Positions 17,106 to 25,559 of a stretch of 62,931 nt of DNA are shown here, one piece after another (the stretch's first letter is position 1; each line of letters starts with the position of its first letter). Origin of the DNA: Nostocaceae cyanobacterium (GTDB lineage Bacteria; Cyanobacteriota; Cyanobacteriia; Cyanobacteriales; Nostocaceae); assembly GCA_030065825.1 (NCBI GenBank), contig JASJCY010000026.1:1-62931 (forward strand), read 5' to 3'. Both the position numbers and the translations under genes were made by a program. A model generated the notes under the pieces. The model was given only the letters and a program-made list of their open reading frames with translations, did not search any database and was not told where the DNA came from.

Positions 17106-17248
17106 GGGACTTCCAATTTTTAAATTATCCCATATTCAGGGCGCAAGCATTGCACCCCTACAAATTTACTGTTGTATTTAGGATAATTTATTTTTTGACA
17201 TTCCCTTATTCAAAAAAAATAAAGGCTATTTTACCAAACAAAAAACTG

Positions 17249-17824
17249 ATGTTATCGGATATAGATTTAGTACGAAATTTTGTCAAAAACTCAATTCAAA
17301 AAAAAGAGGCTTTGTTGTCAAATTCTATTTTTATAGCAGAAAAAGTTTATAACAACAATCAACTTAGAGCTAAAAAAGAAGGTATAATTCTCAATATTAA
17401 ACTTAATCAAATTCCCACTCAATTTTTGATTAAATCAGATTCAGAACATTGGGATTTAATGAACAATGTTCTTGGAGAATATAACTTTATCCTCACAGGA
17501 GAAATAGATAGTTTTGGCTTCTATCCTTATCAACACTGTCAACCTCCAGAAGGGTATCAAATGAATTGTACCAAATCAGTTGTGCTGTGGCGCGCTTGGT
17601 GGAAATATAAAAAATATGCTATAAGACGTACAATTCCCTTAGAATTGTTAATTAGGACAAGAAATTCATGGTATCCCATCAGAGATTTAATCCTGAGTAA
17701 TGGATTTATGTATATCAAAACCTTGGGTAGTGAAATCACACTTTCCGAAAATGATCTAGTAACTTGGTTAAACAAAATTGATGTCAATCAAACAAAACAA
17801 AATCCTCTAAAAATTAAAAATTAA
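17249..17824 (+). CDS. hypothetical protein
   Basis: I do not recognise this 191-aa protein. The frame is open from 17150, but that part lies in a GCAAGCATTGCACCCCTA repeat, so the ATG at 17249 (MLSDIDLVRNFVKN) is taken. The sequence is soluble with an N-terminal helical part (to about 45), a beta-rich middle (EGIILNIKLNQIPTQFLI) and an aromatic segment (CTKSVVLWRAWWKYKKYAIRR). No catalytic motif, signal peptide or membrane helix is seen. It ends at a short A/T tandem repeat and is convergent with the WD40 gene. Confidence 0.5.
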   Translation: MLSDIDLVRNFVKNSIQKKEALLSNSIFIAEKVYNNNQLRAKKEGIILNIKLNQIPTQFLIKSDSEHWDLMNNVLGEYNFILTGEIDSFGFYPYQHCQPPEGYQMNCTKSVVLWRAWWKYKKYAIRRTIPLELLIRTRNSWYPIRDLILSNGFMYIKTLGSEITLSENDLVTWLNKIDVNQTKQNPLKIKN

Positions 17825-17861
17825 AAATTAAAAATTGGTCACTCCTAACTCCTAATTCCTA

Positions 17862-17918
17862 AATTTTGGGCGCAAGCATTGCGCCCCTAATTTTGGGCGC
17901 AAGCATTGCGCCCCTACT
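17862..17918. repeat. two GGGCGCAAGCATTGCGCCCCTA palindromes
   Basis: TTGGGCGCAAGCATTGCGCC is present twice in tandem (about 17866 and 17893). It lies between convergent genes and could act as a bidirectional terminator hairpin. A related copy is at 17139. Confidence 0.8.
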
Positions 17919-17923
17919 AACTT

Positions 17924-18994
17924 CTAATTCCTTCGCCATACTTGAATTATCCGATCAAATCCTCCAGTAGCAAGCATTTGCCCATCGGGACTAAAAGCGA
18001 TCGCACTCACCCAATCTGAATGAGTATTCAGTGTATTGAGTAACTCACCTGTAGTTAAATTCCACAATTTAACCCCATCTCTACCACCGCTAGCAAGAGT
18101 TATACCATCAGGATTGATGGCGATCGCATTTACCCAGTTATCATGTCCTGTAAGGGTGCGAATCAAATCTCCCGTGTTGAGATTCCAGATTTTTATTGTC
18201 CGATCGCGGCTAGCTGTAACTAAAATTTCACCATCACTATTAAAAGCTACATCAGTGATAGCCTGAGAATGGGCTACAAGTTCAGTGATTAATTTACCCG
18301 TCTTTAAATTCCAAAACTTAATTACACCCTTGTTATCACCGCTAACCAGAGTTTGACCATCAGGGGCAATTGCTGTAGTATAAATGGCATTATCGTAGCG
18401 TACCAAAGTTGCTAGGGGACGTTGCTGTACCAAATCCCACATGCGGATACCATCTAAACCACCACTGACCAAAATTTTACTATTAGGAGTTACCGCCAAA
18501 GATAACACATTGCTCCTATGGGCTACAAAGCTACGCACAAATTTATTCGTTTTCAGATTCCAAAGATGAATCATGTTGTCATCGCTACAACTGACTAAAG
18601 TTTGACCATCTGGGGAAATTACCAAAGATTGTACTGCCCTTTTGTGTGCCTTGCGGATTTTCCCTTGGATTTTACCAGTTTCGGTATTCCACAAAGCAAT
18701 TCTACCTTCATTCTCTGCACCACCACTCACCAGAATTTGACTATCTGGACTAAAGGTTAGGGATTTAATAGTTCCCGAATGTCCGTTGAGTATGTGGACT
18801 AACTTAGGATTAGTAAAAATACCGTTTTTTGTTATAACATTTGTGTTAATTGCTACACGAGAATTGGCTATAGGTATATCAATAAAGAAATTTATACCAA
18901 CAGCAGTAGCGATCGCCATTGGCATTAATAAATTTTTCATCCAGGGGATGGGAATTTTTCGCTTTTTCCCCTGACACCAGTTTTTGGATTGCAT
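17924..18994 (-). CDS. WD40 repeat protein with N-terminal membrane anchor
   Basis: This 356-aa protein has a basic N-terminus and one hydrophobic segment (about 19-40: NLLMPMAIATAVGINFFIDI), then seven WD40 repeats that should close one seven-bladed propeller. The repeats run from HILNGHSGTIKSLTFSPDSQ to HSDWVSAIAFSPDGQMLATG and carry the usual GH, D and (I)W marks. No kinase or protease domain is fused to it, unlike many cyanobacterial WD40 proteins. It probably serves as a scaffold on the periplasmic side if the anchor is a signal-anchor. The gene stands alone. Confidence 0.85.
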   Translation of the reverse strand: MQSKNWCQGKKRKIPIPWMKNLLMPMAIATAVGINFFIDIPIANSRVAINTNVITKNGIFTNPKLVHILNGHSGTIKSLTFSPDSQILVSGGAENEGRIALWNTETGKIQGKIRKAHKRAVQSLVISPDGQTLVSCSDDNMIHLWNLKTNKFVRSFVAHRSNVLSLAVTPNSKILVSGGLDGIRMWDLVQQRPLATLVRYDNAIYTTAIAPDGQTLVSGDNKGVIKFWNLKTGKLITELVAHSQAITDVAFNSDGEILVTASRDRTIKIWNLNTGDLIRTLTGHDNWVNAIAINPDGITLASGGRDGVKLWNLTTGELLNTLNTHSDWVSAIAFSPDGQMLATGGFDRIIQVWRRN

Positions 18995-19097
18995 ACCGTC
19001 GAGTCTAGTACTTTGCTACCTAACTGTTTCTAGGATATCGGCAAAAATCACAGTATTTATCAAAAGAACTTGAATCCTATCACTGGCTTATTTTAAA

Positions 19098-19180
19098 TAT
19101 TAGGATGTATTATCGCGTAGCGCAACACACCATCAATGATTTAAGGTGTCTTAACCTACGGTGTAACATACCCTACATCT
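19098..19180. repeat. palindromic repeat ATTAGGATGTATTA...TAACATACCCTACAT, copy 2
   Basis: A diverged and shorter relative of 10131-10264, sharing GCGCAACACACCATCAATGA and AACCTACGG. The 18995-19384 gap also holds AAACCGGGCTTT/AACCCGGTTTCT half-elements at 19268 and 19338. Confidence 0.7.
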
Positions 19181-19384
19181 AGATCAAATTTATATTTCTT
19201 CATATACATTGAATTTTTTTCGCCGACTTACTTATCAAAAGAACTTTAATCCTATCACTGGCTTAGTCGTGAGAAACCGGGCTTTGTTTTCCAGAGCAAA
19301 ATAGATTTGATTTGAACTCCAATAAATGACAACCAACCCGGTTTCTGGTGCTATATATGAGCTTCTTACTTCCAGGTAGCGGTA

Positions 19385-19687
19385 CTAGCGTGGTGGTTTT
19401 TTCTTAGGAATACTCAACATTGGTAACGATGAGTTAGAAGGCTGAGGGGGCAAATAATATTGTACAGTAGCTTCTTCTTCTTGGAGTATAGGAGGACGCT
19501 GCTGGATACGCCACCACTTCCATGCCAAACTTACTCCTGTCATTCCCAAACCAAACACGAACAACGACCAACTGTCGTCCAATCCACCAATTAGGGCATC
19601 CACTATCCCCATAGTAATCAGTATACTGATTAGCGGCTCTTTTCTATAGCCTGACTTTAAAAAACGAGGCAATACAGCATTCATCAC
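19385..19687 (-). CDS. small conserved membrane protein
   Basis: This 100-aa protein has two hydrophobic segments (about 18-36 and 42-58: ISILITMGIVDALIGGL, SLFVFGLGMTGVSLAW) and a Pro-rich polar C-terminus (about 63-100, ending PKKKPPR). It has no domain I can name. The clear start, membrane pattern and lack of competing frames support it as a gene. It is separate from neighbours by repeat-rich gaps. Confidence 0.6.
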   Translation of the reverse strand: MMNAVLPRFLKSGYRKEPLISILITMGIVDALIGGLDDSWSLFVFGLGMTGVSLAWKWWRIQQRPPILQEEEATVQYYLPPQPSNSSLPMLSIPKKKPPR

Positions 19688-19913
19688 AGCTTGGTTATTT
19701 CCTGTTTACCTTTTATGTTAATTGACTGAGAACACCTTACCCGCATTTGGCGTGTCCGATCCATGCCCTATATTAACTATTATAATTTTGTAATTGGGAG
19801 GTGATATTTATATATACACTTCTGTAAGGGCGGTTTCCCGTATATTTAGTTAGACGTTAACATGGAAAGGTAAGTGCCAAACATTAGGGTTGCTGATTTT
19901 AATAGTTAAATTC

Positions 19914-19942
19914 AAAACCAGCTGGATGCTCCAACTGGTTAA
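19914..19942 (-). terminator. possible terminator hairpin after hli
   Basis: AACCAG and CTGGTT pair around a 13-base loop, about 40 bp downstream of the hli stop; on the minus strand the stem is followed by a T-rich stretch (TTGAATTT). Confidence 0.4.
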
Positions 19943-19982
19943 GAACCCTTTAAGGAATGACTTCAACTAGTGCGCTGTGATC

Positions 19983-20156
19983 CTATTTTAAACCAAGCCA
20001 CGATAGCACTCCTTTATCGCTGACGTATTCAATCGCCACCATTAACAAAAAGCCTATCATTGCAGCTCGACCATTCAAACGCTCTGCATACTCATTAAAG
20101 CCAAACTTAGGCTCATCTATTTTGGGTGTAACGCTAGGTTTTGGTTGTGTAGCCAT
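19983..20156 (-). CDS. high light-inducible protein (Hlip/SCP, chlorophyll-binding)
   Basis: This small 57-aa gene was read directly from the minus strand. The protein has the single-helix chlorophyll a/b-binding motif ERLNGRAAMIGFLLMVAIEY, with the E and N/R pigment-ligand residues, and an N-terminal polar tail (MATQPKPSVTPKIDEPKFGF). Hlips bind chlorophyll and carotenoid in the thylakoid, associate with photosystem II assembly factors and dissipate excess energy; transcription usually rises in high light or nutrient stress. An AGGAG ribosome-binding site lies just upstream of the ATG. The length is typical of HliA/HliB-type proteins. Confidence 0.92.
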   Translation of the reverse strand: MATQPKPSVTPKIDEPKFGFNEYAERLNGRAAMIGFLLMVAIEYVSDKGVLSWLGLK

Positions 20157-20384
20157 TGTAAATCTCCTGTTGTCGCCAAGTAAAGTTTTAGATGTTTGGG
20201 TTCAAAATAGGCTTTGTTAACCTTTGTTTTCCCAACCCCTGACTGTAAAGTGCTTAATACAAGTACAGAGTGGAAAGCTGCGGTGCCTTAAATGTCAAGA
20301 CTCCCTAGTGATATGCTACTGCTTTCTTTACAAATTGTAATGATTTTTTATTTATTTTAAATATATTCCGGCGTTAGTCAAGGA

Positions 20385-20495
20385 GAGATGGGGAGTAGGG
20401 GCGGGGTTTCCCCGCCCAGGAGAGAGGGAGAGGGGGAGATGGGGAGATGGGGAGATAGGGAGGTAGGGGCGGGGTTTCCCCGCCCAAGAGATGCA
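20385..20495. repeat. GGGGCGGGGTTTCCCCGCCC palindromes within GGGGAGAT repeats
   Basis: The palindrome TAGGGGCGGGGTTTCCCCGC occurs twice (about 20396 and 20464), separated by runs of GGGGAGATGGGGAGA. This lies in the gap between hli and ald; nothing else is seen there except the ald leader. Confidence 0.85.
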
Positions 20496-20640
20496 AAGAG
20501 GGGGAGATAAGGAAATTACCCTTGTACCATTGTTGTTAAAAGTAGACAGTTTCAGTTGCAATTAGATAAACCTGAGACGGACAGACAATAAATAGACTGA
20601 CAAACTATAGCTACATAAAAAGATAAAGTAGAGGTATTAT

Positions 20641-21732
20641 ATGGAAATTGGTGTTCCTAAAGAAACTAAGGATCAAGAGTTTCGGGTAGGGTTGAGTCCT
20701 TCGAGTGTGCGGGTATTGCAAGAAAATGGTCATCAAGTTTTCGTAGAAACTCAAGCTGGCGCTGGGTCTGGATTTACAGACGATGACTACCAAAAAGCTG
20801 GTGCAGAAATTGTTTCGATTCCAGAAGCTGCTTGGAACCGCGAGCTAGTAATTAAAGTAAAAGAACCGCTAGAAAAAGAGTACTTATTTTTACAAAAAGA
20901 GCAAATACTATTTACTTACTTACACTTAGCTGCCAGCCGCAAGTTAACCGAACATTTAATTGATTGCGGAGTAACGGCGATCGCCTATGAAACAGTAGAA
21001 CAACCAGGGGCAAACAAATTACCATTGTTGACACCCATGAGCATTATTGCTGGTCGTTTAGCAGTACAATTTGGAGCCAGATTCCTGGAACGGCAACAAG
21101 GTGGTAGGGGAGTGCTTTTGGGTGGAGTCCCCGGAGTTAAACCGGGCAAAATAGTAATTTTAGGTGGCGGTGTCGTGGGTACAGAAGCTGCTAAAATTGC
21201 TGTAGGTATGGGGGCTGTTGTCCAGATATTAGATGTAAATGTTGAGCGTCTGGGCTATTTGGAAACCCTATTTGGTTCTAGAGTTGAATTGATTTATAGT
21301 AACTCGGCTCACATTGAAGAAGTCGTTCCACAAGCAGACTTACTCATTGGTGCGGTGTTAGTACCAGGAGGCAGGGCACCAATTTTAGTATCCCGGGAGT
21401 TAGTCAAACAAATGCGTCCTGGTTCTGTAATTGTTGATGTGGCTGTGGATCAAGGTGGCTGTATCGAAACATTACACCCCACATCTCATACCAATCCGGT
21501 ATATTTGGAAGAAGGCGTAGTACATTATGGGGTTCCCAACATGCCTGGTGCCGTACCTTGGACTGCCACCCAAGCCCTGAATAACAGCACTTTACCATAC
21601 GTAATCCAATTAGCAAATCAGGGAATAGAAGCATTGGCGAAAAACCCAGCCTTAGCCAAAGGTTTAAACGTCAACAATCATCAGTTGGTACATCCCGCAG
21701 TCCAGCAGGTTTTCCCCGACTTGGTGAGTTAG
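20641..21732 (+). CDS. ald: alanine dehydrogenase
   Basis: This 363-aa enzyme interconverts alanine and pyruvate plus ammonia with NAD. The N-terminal signature MEIGVPKETKDQEFRVGLSP contains substrate-binding residues, the Rossmann segment is IVILGGGVVGTEAAKIAVGMGA, and the C-terminal block VPNMPGAVPWTATQALNNSTLPYV is characteristic of Ald. In heterocystous cyanobacteria it helps catabolise alanine in diazotrophic filaments. Length is normal. Four 31-bp palindromic repeats start immediately at the stop codon. Confidence 0.95.
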   Translation: MEIGVPKETKDQEFRVGLSPSSVRVLQENGHQVFVETQAGAGSGFTDDDYQKAGAEIVSIPEAAWNRELVIKVKEPLEKEYLFLQKEQILFTYLHLAASRKLTEHLIDCGVTAIAYETVEQPGANKLPLLTPMSIIAGRLAVQFGARFLERQQGGRGVLLGGVPGVKPGKIVILGGGVVGTEAAKIAVGMGAVVQILDVNVERLGYLETLFGSRVELIYSNSAHIEEVVPQADLLIGAVLVPGGRAPILVSRELVKQMRPGSVIVDVAVDQGGCIETLHPTSHTNPVYLEEGVVHYGVPNMPGAVPWTATQALNNSTLPYVIQLANQGIEALAKNPALAKGLNVNNHQLVHPAVQQVFPDLVS

Positions 21733-21854
21733 GAGTTTGTAGGGGCGCAAAGCTTGCGCCCAGGAGTTTGTAGGGGCGCAAAGCTTGCGCCCAAGAGTTT
21801 GTAGGGGCGCAAAGCTTGCGCCCAAGAGTTTGTAGGGGCGCAAAGCTTGCGCCC
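21730..21854. repeat. 31-bp tandem palindromic repeat, four copies
   Basis: The unit AGGAGTTTGTAGGGGCGCAA plus AGCTTGCGCCC is repeated four times head to tail with only A/G changes at the joint. Each unit contains the hairpin GGGCGCAAGCTTTGCGCCC. A single copy is at 41715-41750. It follows ald and may end transcription. Confidence 0.9.
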
Positions 21855-21909
21855 AGGGCAGTTCCCCATCTCCCTACTCCCCCTACTCCCGGATGGGGAA
21901 ACCGCACCT

Positions 21910-22662
21910 CTACCGAACCCCTAACATCTGTAAAATTTTTTCTACATTATCTAAGTCTCCCACAATTCGTCGAACAGGGTGGGGCCAAACTTTGACTAGA
22001 TTGGGAGTTGCAGAAACATGATTAGCTTCCGCTTGTTCGGGATGAGTTAAAACGTCAATAACTTTGAGGGTATAGGGCTGATGTAAATATTGTTCTAAAA
22101 TTTCGTGTAGATTTTGGAGAATGCGTTGAGTAGTGGCGCTATGTCCAGCAATAAACAGCCGTAATACATAACCTTGGGTTTCGATTTCTGGTGGTTGGAG
22201 TGCGGCTACCTCTGGGTAGGACAAAGGTGCTGTTTCTGACAGGTCTAAACGGACAATTAAATCATGGTCTTCCCAAAGTTGGGGGAATGAAGAGCGATAG
22301 GTTGCTAACACCATGCGATCGCACAATCCCTCATTCCAGGGAGCAGGTTTCCATATTAGTTCCCCACTGCCGAAAATGACGTTGAGTACTGCTTGATATC
22401 GCATCACCGCCGGGTAAGCTTCGGCAAAAGTTCGTACTTCTTGGGTACGTGGATCTAACCAGCGGTCTATGGTCGCCGTATAACAAGGTACTAGAAAGTG
22501 GGGTGGTTCTGGTAAGTCCAGAATTTCCTGCAAGGTAGCACATAAATGAAAATGCCACCTACCCTGTTTGCTGGGGTCAATTCCATAAATCAGATCCCCT
22601 CCAGGGGTAAACAGCGCTATTCCTTTAAACAGCTGGGGTAGAGTTGATTTGTCTCTAGTCAA
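21910..22662 (-). CDS. KaiB-domain protein with N-terminal extension
   Basis: This 250-aa protein ends in a KaiB/SasA-sensor-like thioredoxin-fold domain (residues about 164-248): YVLRLFIAGHSATTQRILQN, YTLKVIDVLTHPEQAE, VSATPNLVKVWPHPVRRIVGD. These match KaiB, including the KVIDVL, ATP and GDL blocks. The first about 160 residues form a separate domain (FTPGGDLIYGIDPSKQGRWH, WLDPRTQEVRTFAEAYP) that I do not recognise. It lacks the acidic KaiB tail, and no kaiA or kaiC is nearby. The start given is TTG, so the N-terminus is uncertain. It lies 108 bp after pilT in the same direction, suggesting a link with pili. Confidence 0.8.
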   Translation of the reverse strand: MTRDKSTLPQLFKGIALFTPGGDLIYGIDPSKQGRWHFHLCATLQEILDLPEPPHFLVPCYTATIDRWLDPRTQEVRTFAEAYPAVMRYQAVLNVIFGSGELIWKPAPWNEGLCDRMVLATYRSSFPQLWEDHDLIVRLDLSETAPLSYPEVAALQPPEIETQGYVLRLFIAGHSATTQRILQNLHEILEQYLHQPYTLKVIDVLTHPEQAEANHVSATPNLVKVWPHPVRRIVGDLDNVEKILQMLGVR

Positions 22663-22687
22663 GGCTGCAAAATTAAGTTAAGGAAAA

Positions 22688-22757
22688 TAGTAGGGGCACG
22701 ACATGCAATATTTTTGACAAAAACGGGGAATCTTACTGATGCCGTGCCCTTACAGTA
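22688..22757. repeat. GTAGGGGCACGAC...GCCGTGCCCTTAC palindrome
   Basis: Arms AGTAGGGGCACGACAT and GATGCCGTGCCCTTAC pair; the gap between pilT and the KaiB-domain gene is mostly this element. A relative is at 24398-24470. Confidence 0.75.
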
Positions 22758-22770
22758 TACAGTATTCCGG

Positions 22771-24099
22771 TTAAACTCGTCCTCGCAAAAACTGCGCCAT
22801 TTCGTTAGGAGTTGGTGACATTTCTAAGGCGACTTCTTCTGTAATTCGACCTTCTTGGTAAAGGTTGTATAGGGACTGGTTCATGGTAATCATGCCGTCA
22901 AAACTAGCTTGCTTCATCAATTCGTGGATTTCATCGTATTTACCGTCTTTAATCCAGTCTTTGACAGCATCTGTATTTACGAGAATGTCATGGAAAGCTG
23001 CACGTTTACCATCTGTTGTCCGGCACAAACCTTGAGCAATTACAGCCACTAAAGATTCAGATAATGCTACCCGCATGGGGTCTTGTTCCTCACCAGGGTA
23101 GAGATTCAGGATACGCTCAATGGTTTTTACAGCACTGTTGGTGTGCAGGGTTCCCATTACCAAGTGACCTGTTTGAGCAGCTTTAAGGGCAGTATTAACT
23201 GTTTCTTTATCCCGCATTTCCCCCACCAGAATCAAATCTGGGTCTTCCCGCAAAGCAGCTTTTAAAGCGTTGTCAAATTTCAGGGTGTGGATGCCCACTT
23301 CTCGCTGTTTTACCAAAGATTTTTGACTTCTGTGAACAAATTCAATCGGGTCCTCAATGGTGATGATATGCTTGGGCATTTCTTTATTGATGTAGTCAAT
23401 CATCGCTGCCATGGTGGTGGACTTACCAGAACCCGTGGGACCTGTGACCAAAATTAAACCTTTGTGGTAATGGCAAATGTCCCTAAAAATAACAGGCAAT
23501 CTCAATTGATCCATAGTCAAGATTTTCAGGGGAATCAATCGCAACACCATTGCATAGCCTTTTAGGGTGTCAAAGATGTTAATCCGTACCCGAGCAAAGT
23601 CAAACTGAGTTGCTCCGTCAAAATCTAGGTGTTCTTGGAAGTGGTGAACCTCTTTATCACTTAAAACTTCCCGCAACCAACTAATGAAAGTCTCTTTATC
23701 TGTTTCTGGATAACTTGTTGCCTCAATTTCTCCTCGGTTACGGAAGCGAGGAATTTCACCAACACCCAAGTGAATGTCAGAATACCCTTTGTCAAAAGCT
23801 TCTTTTACCAATTGGGCAAAAGTTGGTTGCAAACTGTTAGTTTTGGGACGTGGGGGAGTAGCTGCGGGAGGTGGAGTACCGGGACGATGGGCTTTTACAG
23901 AACCATTGAGGGGTGGTGGTGAAGAAGGAGGTTGCACAGTTCCCTCAACAGCTTTTTCGACATTATTAGATGCTGTTTGAGTTTGACGGGCTGTTGCTGC
24001 GGTTGTCGTTGCTGTTACACTCGGTGGTGGTGGTGGTAAGGGAGGAGCATTACGGACTGTGGTTGAAGTTGAATTCGATGGACGTTGTGATTCTGTCAT
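22771..24099 (-). CDS. pilT: type IV pilus twitching motility ATPase PilT
   Basis: This 442-aa hexameric ATPase powers pilus retraction. Walker A is GPTGSGKST (about 220-228), the Asp box ITIEDPIEF (about 247-255), Walker B LILVGEMRD (about 289-297) and the His box TGHLVMGTLHT (about 310-320); AIRAGR-like C-terminal features are weaker. The first about 90 residues form a Pro/Thr/Ala-rich disordered extension not found in short PilT proteins, so this is a longer cyanobacterial form. It drives phototaxis and DNA uptake through type IV pili in related species. The KaiB-domain gene follows in the same direction. Confidence 0.93.
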   Translation of the reverse strand: MTESQRPSNSTSTTVRNAPPLPPPPPSVTATTTAATARQTQTASNNVEKAVEGTVQPPSSPPPLNGSVKAHRPGTPPPAATPPRPKTNSLQPTFAQLVKEAFDKGYSDIHLGVGEIPRFRNRGEIEATSYPETDKETFISWLREVLSDKEVHHFQEHLDFDGATQFDFARVRINIFDTLKGYAMVLRLIPLKILTMDQLRLPVIFRDICHYHKGLILVTGPTGSGKSTTMAAMIDYINKEMPKHIITIEDPIEFVHRSQKSLVKQREVGIHTLKFDNALKAALREDPDLILVGEMRDKETVNTALKAAQTGHLVMGTLHTNSAVKTIERILNLYPGEEQDPMRVALSESLVAVIAQGLCRTTDGKRAAFHDILVNTDAVKDWIKDGKYDEIHELMKQASFDGMITMNQSLYNLYQEGRITEEVALEMSPTPNEMAQFLRGRV

Positions 24100-24397
24100 C
24101 AGTCAAAAGATTGGGTAGTGGGTGATTTGGGTTAACAACAAGCAAATATCTACAAATTGAGGACTTCCCAAGTTGCAGAGTCTGTTATATACAATGGTTC
24201 ATCAAAGTGCTATTTAATACTCATTGAAATAATGTTGCTTTAACTATTCTGTAATGAATACCTTTGAAATTGCTTGTTTTAAACACTATATATATTGGTT
24301 AACACAAAATAATCTCAATCGAGACTAGTATAAATATTTATATATAAAGTATATTTTTAAACATTAAATTCAGGGTGCCCCACAAGGGGGAACCACG

Positions 24398-24515
24398 GTG
24401 TCGGTAGGGGCACGGCGTCGGCAAAGTTACTCTATACACCGATAAATTACGGATGCCGTGCCCTTACAATACACCGATAGATTACGGATGTTCCCTGCAA
24501 TACACCGATAGATTG
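24398..24515. repeat. GGGGCACGGC palindrome with three ACACCGATA repeats
   Basis: GTAGGGGCACGGCGTCGG and GATGCCGTGCCCTTAC form the arms; ATACACCGATAAATTACGGA is then repeated twice more in shortened form (about 24470 and 24505). No gene is seen in 24100-24870. Confidence 0.75.
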
Positions 24516-24873
24516 TGGGTTCCATCCCCGATATAAAGAAATGTAAAGGTCAAAAAATGATGGCATTTTGCTGCATTCAGAGTACGTTAACCCTCTATCT
24601 GAGGTATGATTTTTTGATATTTAAATTGCTCACAAAGCCTAAGGTGAGTCCTTCATATTTGTTTACAAACAGGATAGATAACCAGCATCCTTTAATTTGT
24701 TAATTTACATTTGGAAACAATGAGTATCTACATTATTTTGCATAAGAAGTGTAAAGGGATCTAAATATCCAATTCCTGAAGACTCCTTAGAAACTAATGG
24801 TTTTGGGGTATATGTCTATAGATAGATGTAAAAGATAGGTTTTGCTTCAGAATACATAAATAGGGATGAAATC

Positions 24874-24991
24874 ATGAACTCCAGACAATAACTGTAAATT
24901 TTGTTAAATAAATGCTCCTATTCTCAACCAGTTTTTATATACTGGAGTTCATTAAATCTTGATCCCGCTGGAAAACAGCAGCAGCAAGATA
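24874..24991 (+). promoter_or_regulatory. structured 5' leader of the 25036 membrane protein gene
   Basis: ATGAACTCCAG (24874-24884) and CTGGAGTTCAT (24942-24952) are perfect 11-bp inverted arms. Just after comes a second stem, ATCTTG...CAAGAT, with inner GCTGGAAAACAGC (24957-24991). The gene starts at 25036 after a GGAGG ribosome-binding site. The folds suggest a regulatory leader, or two separate hairpins; no known riboswitch is recognised. Confidence 0.5.
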
Positions 24992-25035
24992 CTTCCTAGA
25001 TTTAAATTTCTGTTATCGATTTTGGAGGATTAGCA

Positions 25036-25410
25036 ATGTCTTTGTCTCAAACAACTAATATGAGCAATACATACTCCGTTATGATGATCAAAAGCTTTTT
25101 AATTTGGACTTTCACCTTGGCAGTTTGCTTGCTGGTTGTCGGTTTTCCTTTGGTTGTGTTGATGGCTACGGTTGGATGTCTGTTGTCGGTTGTGTTGCAA
25201 TCGGTGATGCCTGTTAGTGCTGTGTTGCTGGTAGCAGGTGGCTTAATAATGTTTAATGTTTTGGCGGTTGTTGTGGCTGCTGGTGTGTTAACAGCTAAGG
25301 GTGTTCATCCCAGTGAAATCAAGTGGTTAAGTTGGTTGCATGGAGAGGAAGAAGAAATGCAAAAGTCCATCTACGCTGCTTGTCCTTTAACCTGTGAAGT
25401 AAAATCCTAA
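25036..25410 (+). CDS. membrane protein of unknown function
   Basis: This 124-aa protein has two or three membrane helices (about 20-55 and 60-88), very rich in Val and Leu, and a cytosolic C-terminus (KGVHPSEIKWLSWLHGEEEEMQKSIY) with two cysteines near the end. A strong ribosome-binding site (TTGGAGGATTAGC) precedes ATG 25036, and a good terminator follows, so it is a single-gene transcript. Its long leader can fold (24874-24991). I recognise no family. Confidence 0.65.
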   Translation: MSLSQTTNMSNTYSVMMIKSFLIWTFTLAVCLLVVGFPLVVLMATVGCLLSVVLQSVMPVSAVLLVAGGLIMFNVLAVVVAAGVLTAKGVHPSEIKWLSWLHGEEEEMQKSIYAACPLTCEVKS

Positions 25411-25445
25411 CCATCACTAGCTATATTCGACAAACAGTGCATCTG

Positions 25446-25466
25446 CCCGGTTAACCCGGGTTTTTT
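25446..25466 (+). terminator. intrinsic terminator after the 25036 gene
   Basis: CCCGG-TTAA-CCGGG stem followed by six T residues (25446-25466), 35 bp after the stop codon. Confidence 0.85.
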
Positions 25467-25559
25467 CATGGTTTTTGTCATTTGTGTGAATGTTAAGTAT
25501 TGACGATTGTCAGCTGAATACTGACTATTGATTAGTGACTGACAAATGACTCATAACAA

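Noticed and set aside
21730-21854. Possible CRISPR array
   Set aside because: Units are contiguous 31-bp copies with no unique spacers and no cas genes.
24515-24703. 62-aa frame in the pilT upstream gap
   Set aside because: It starts in a repeat, and lacks a ribosome-binding site and any family pattern.
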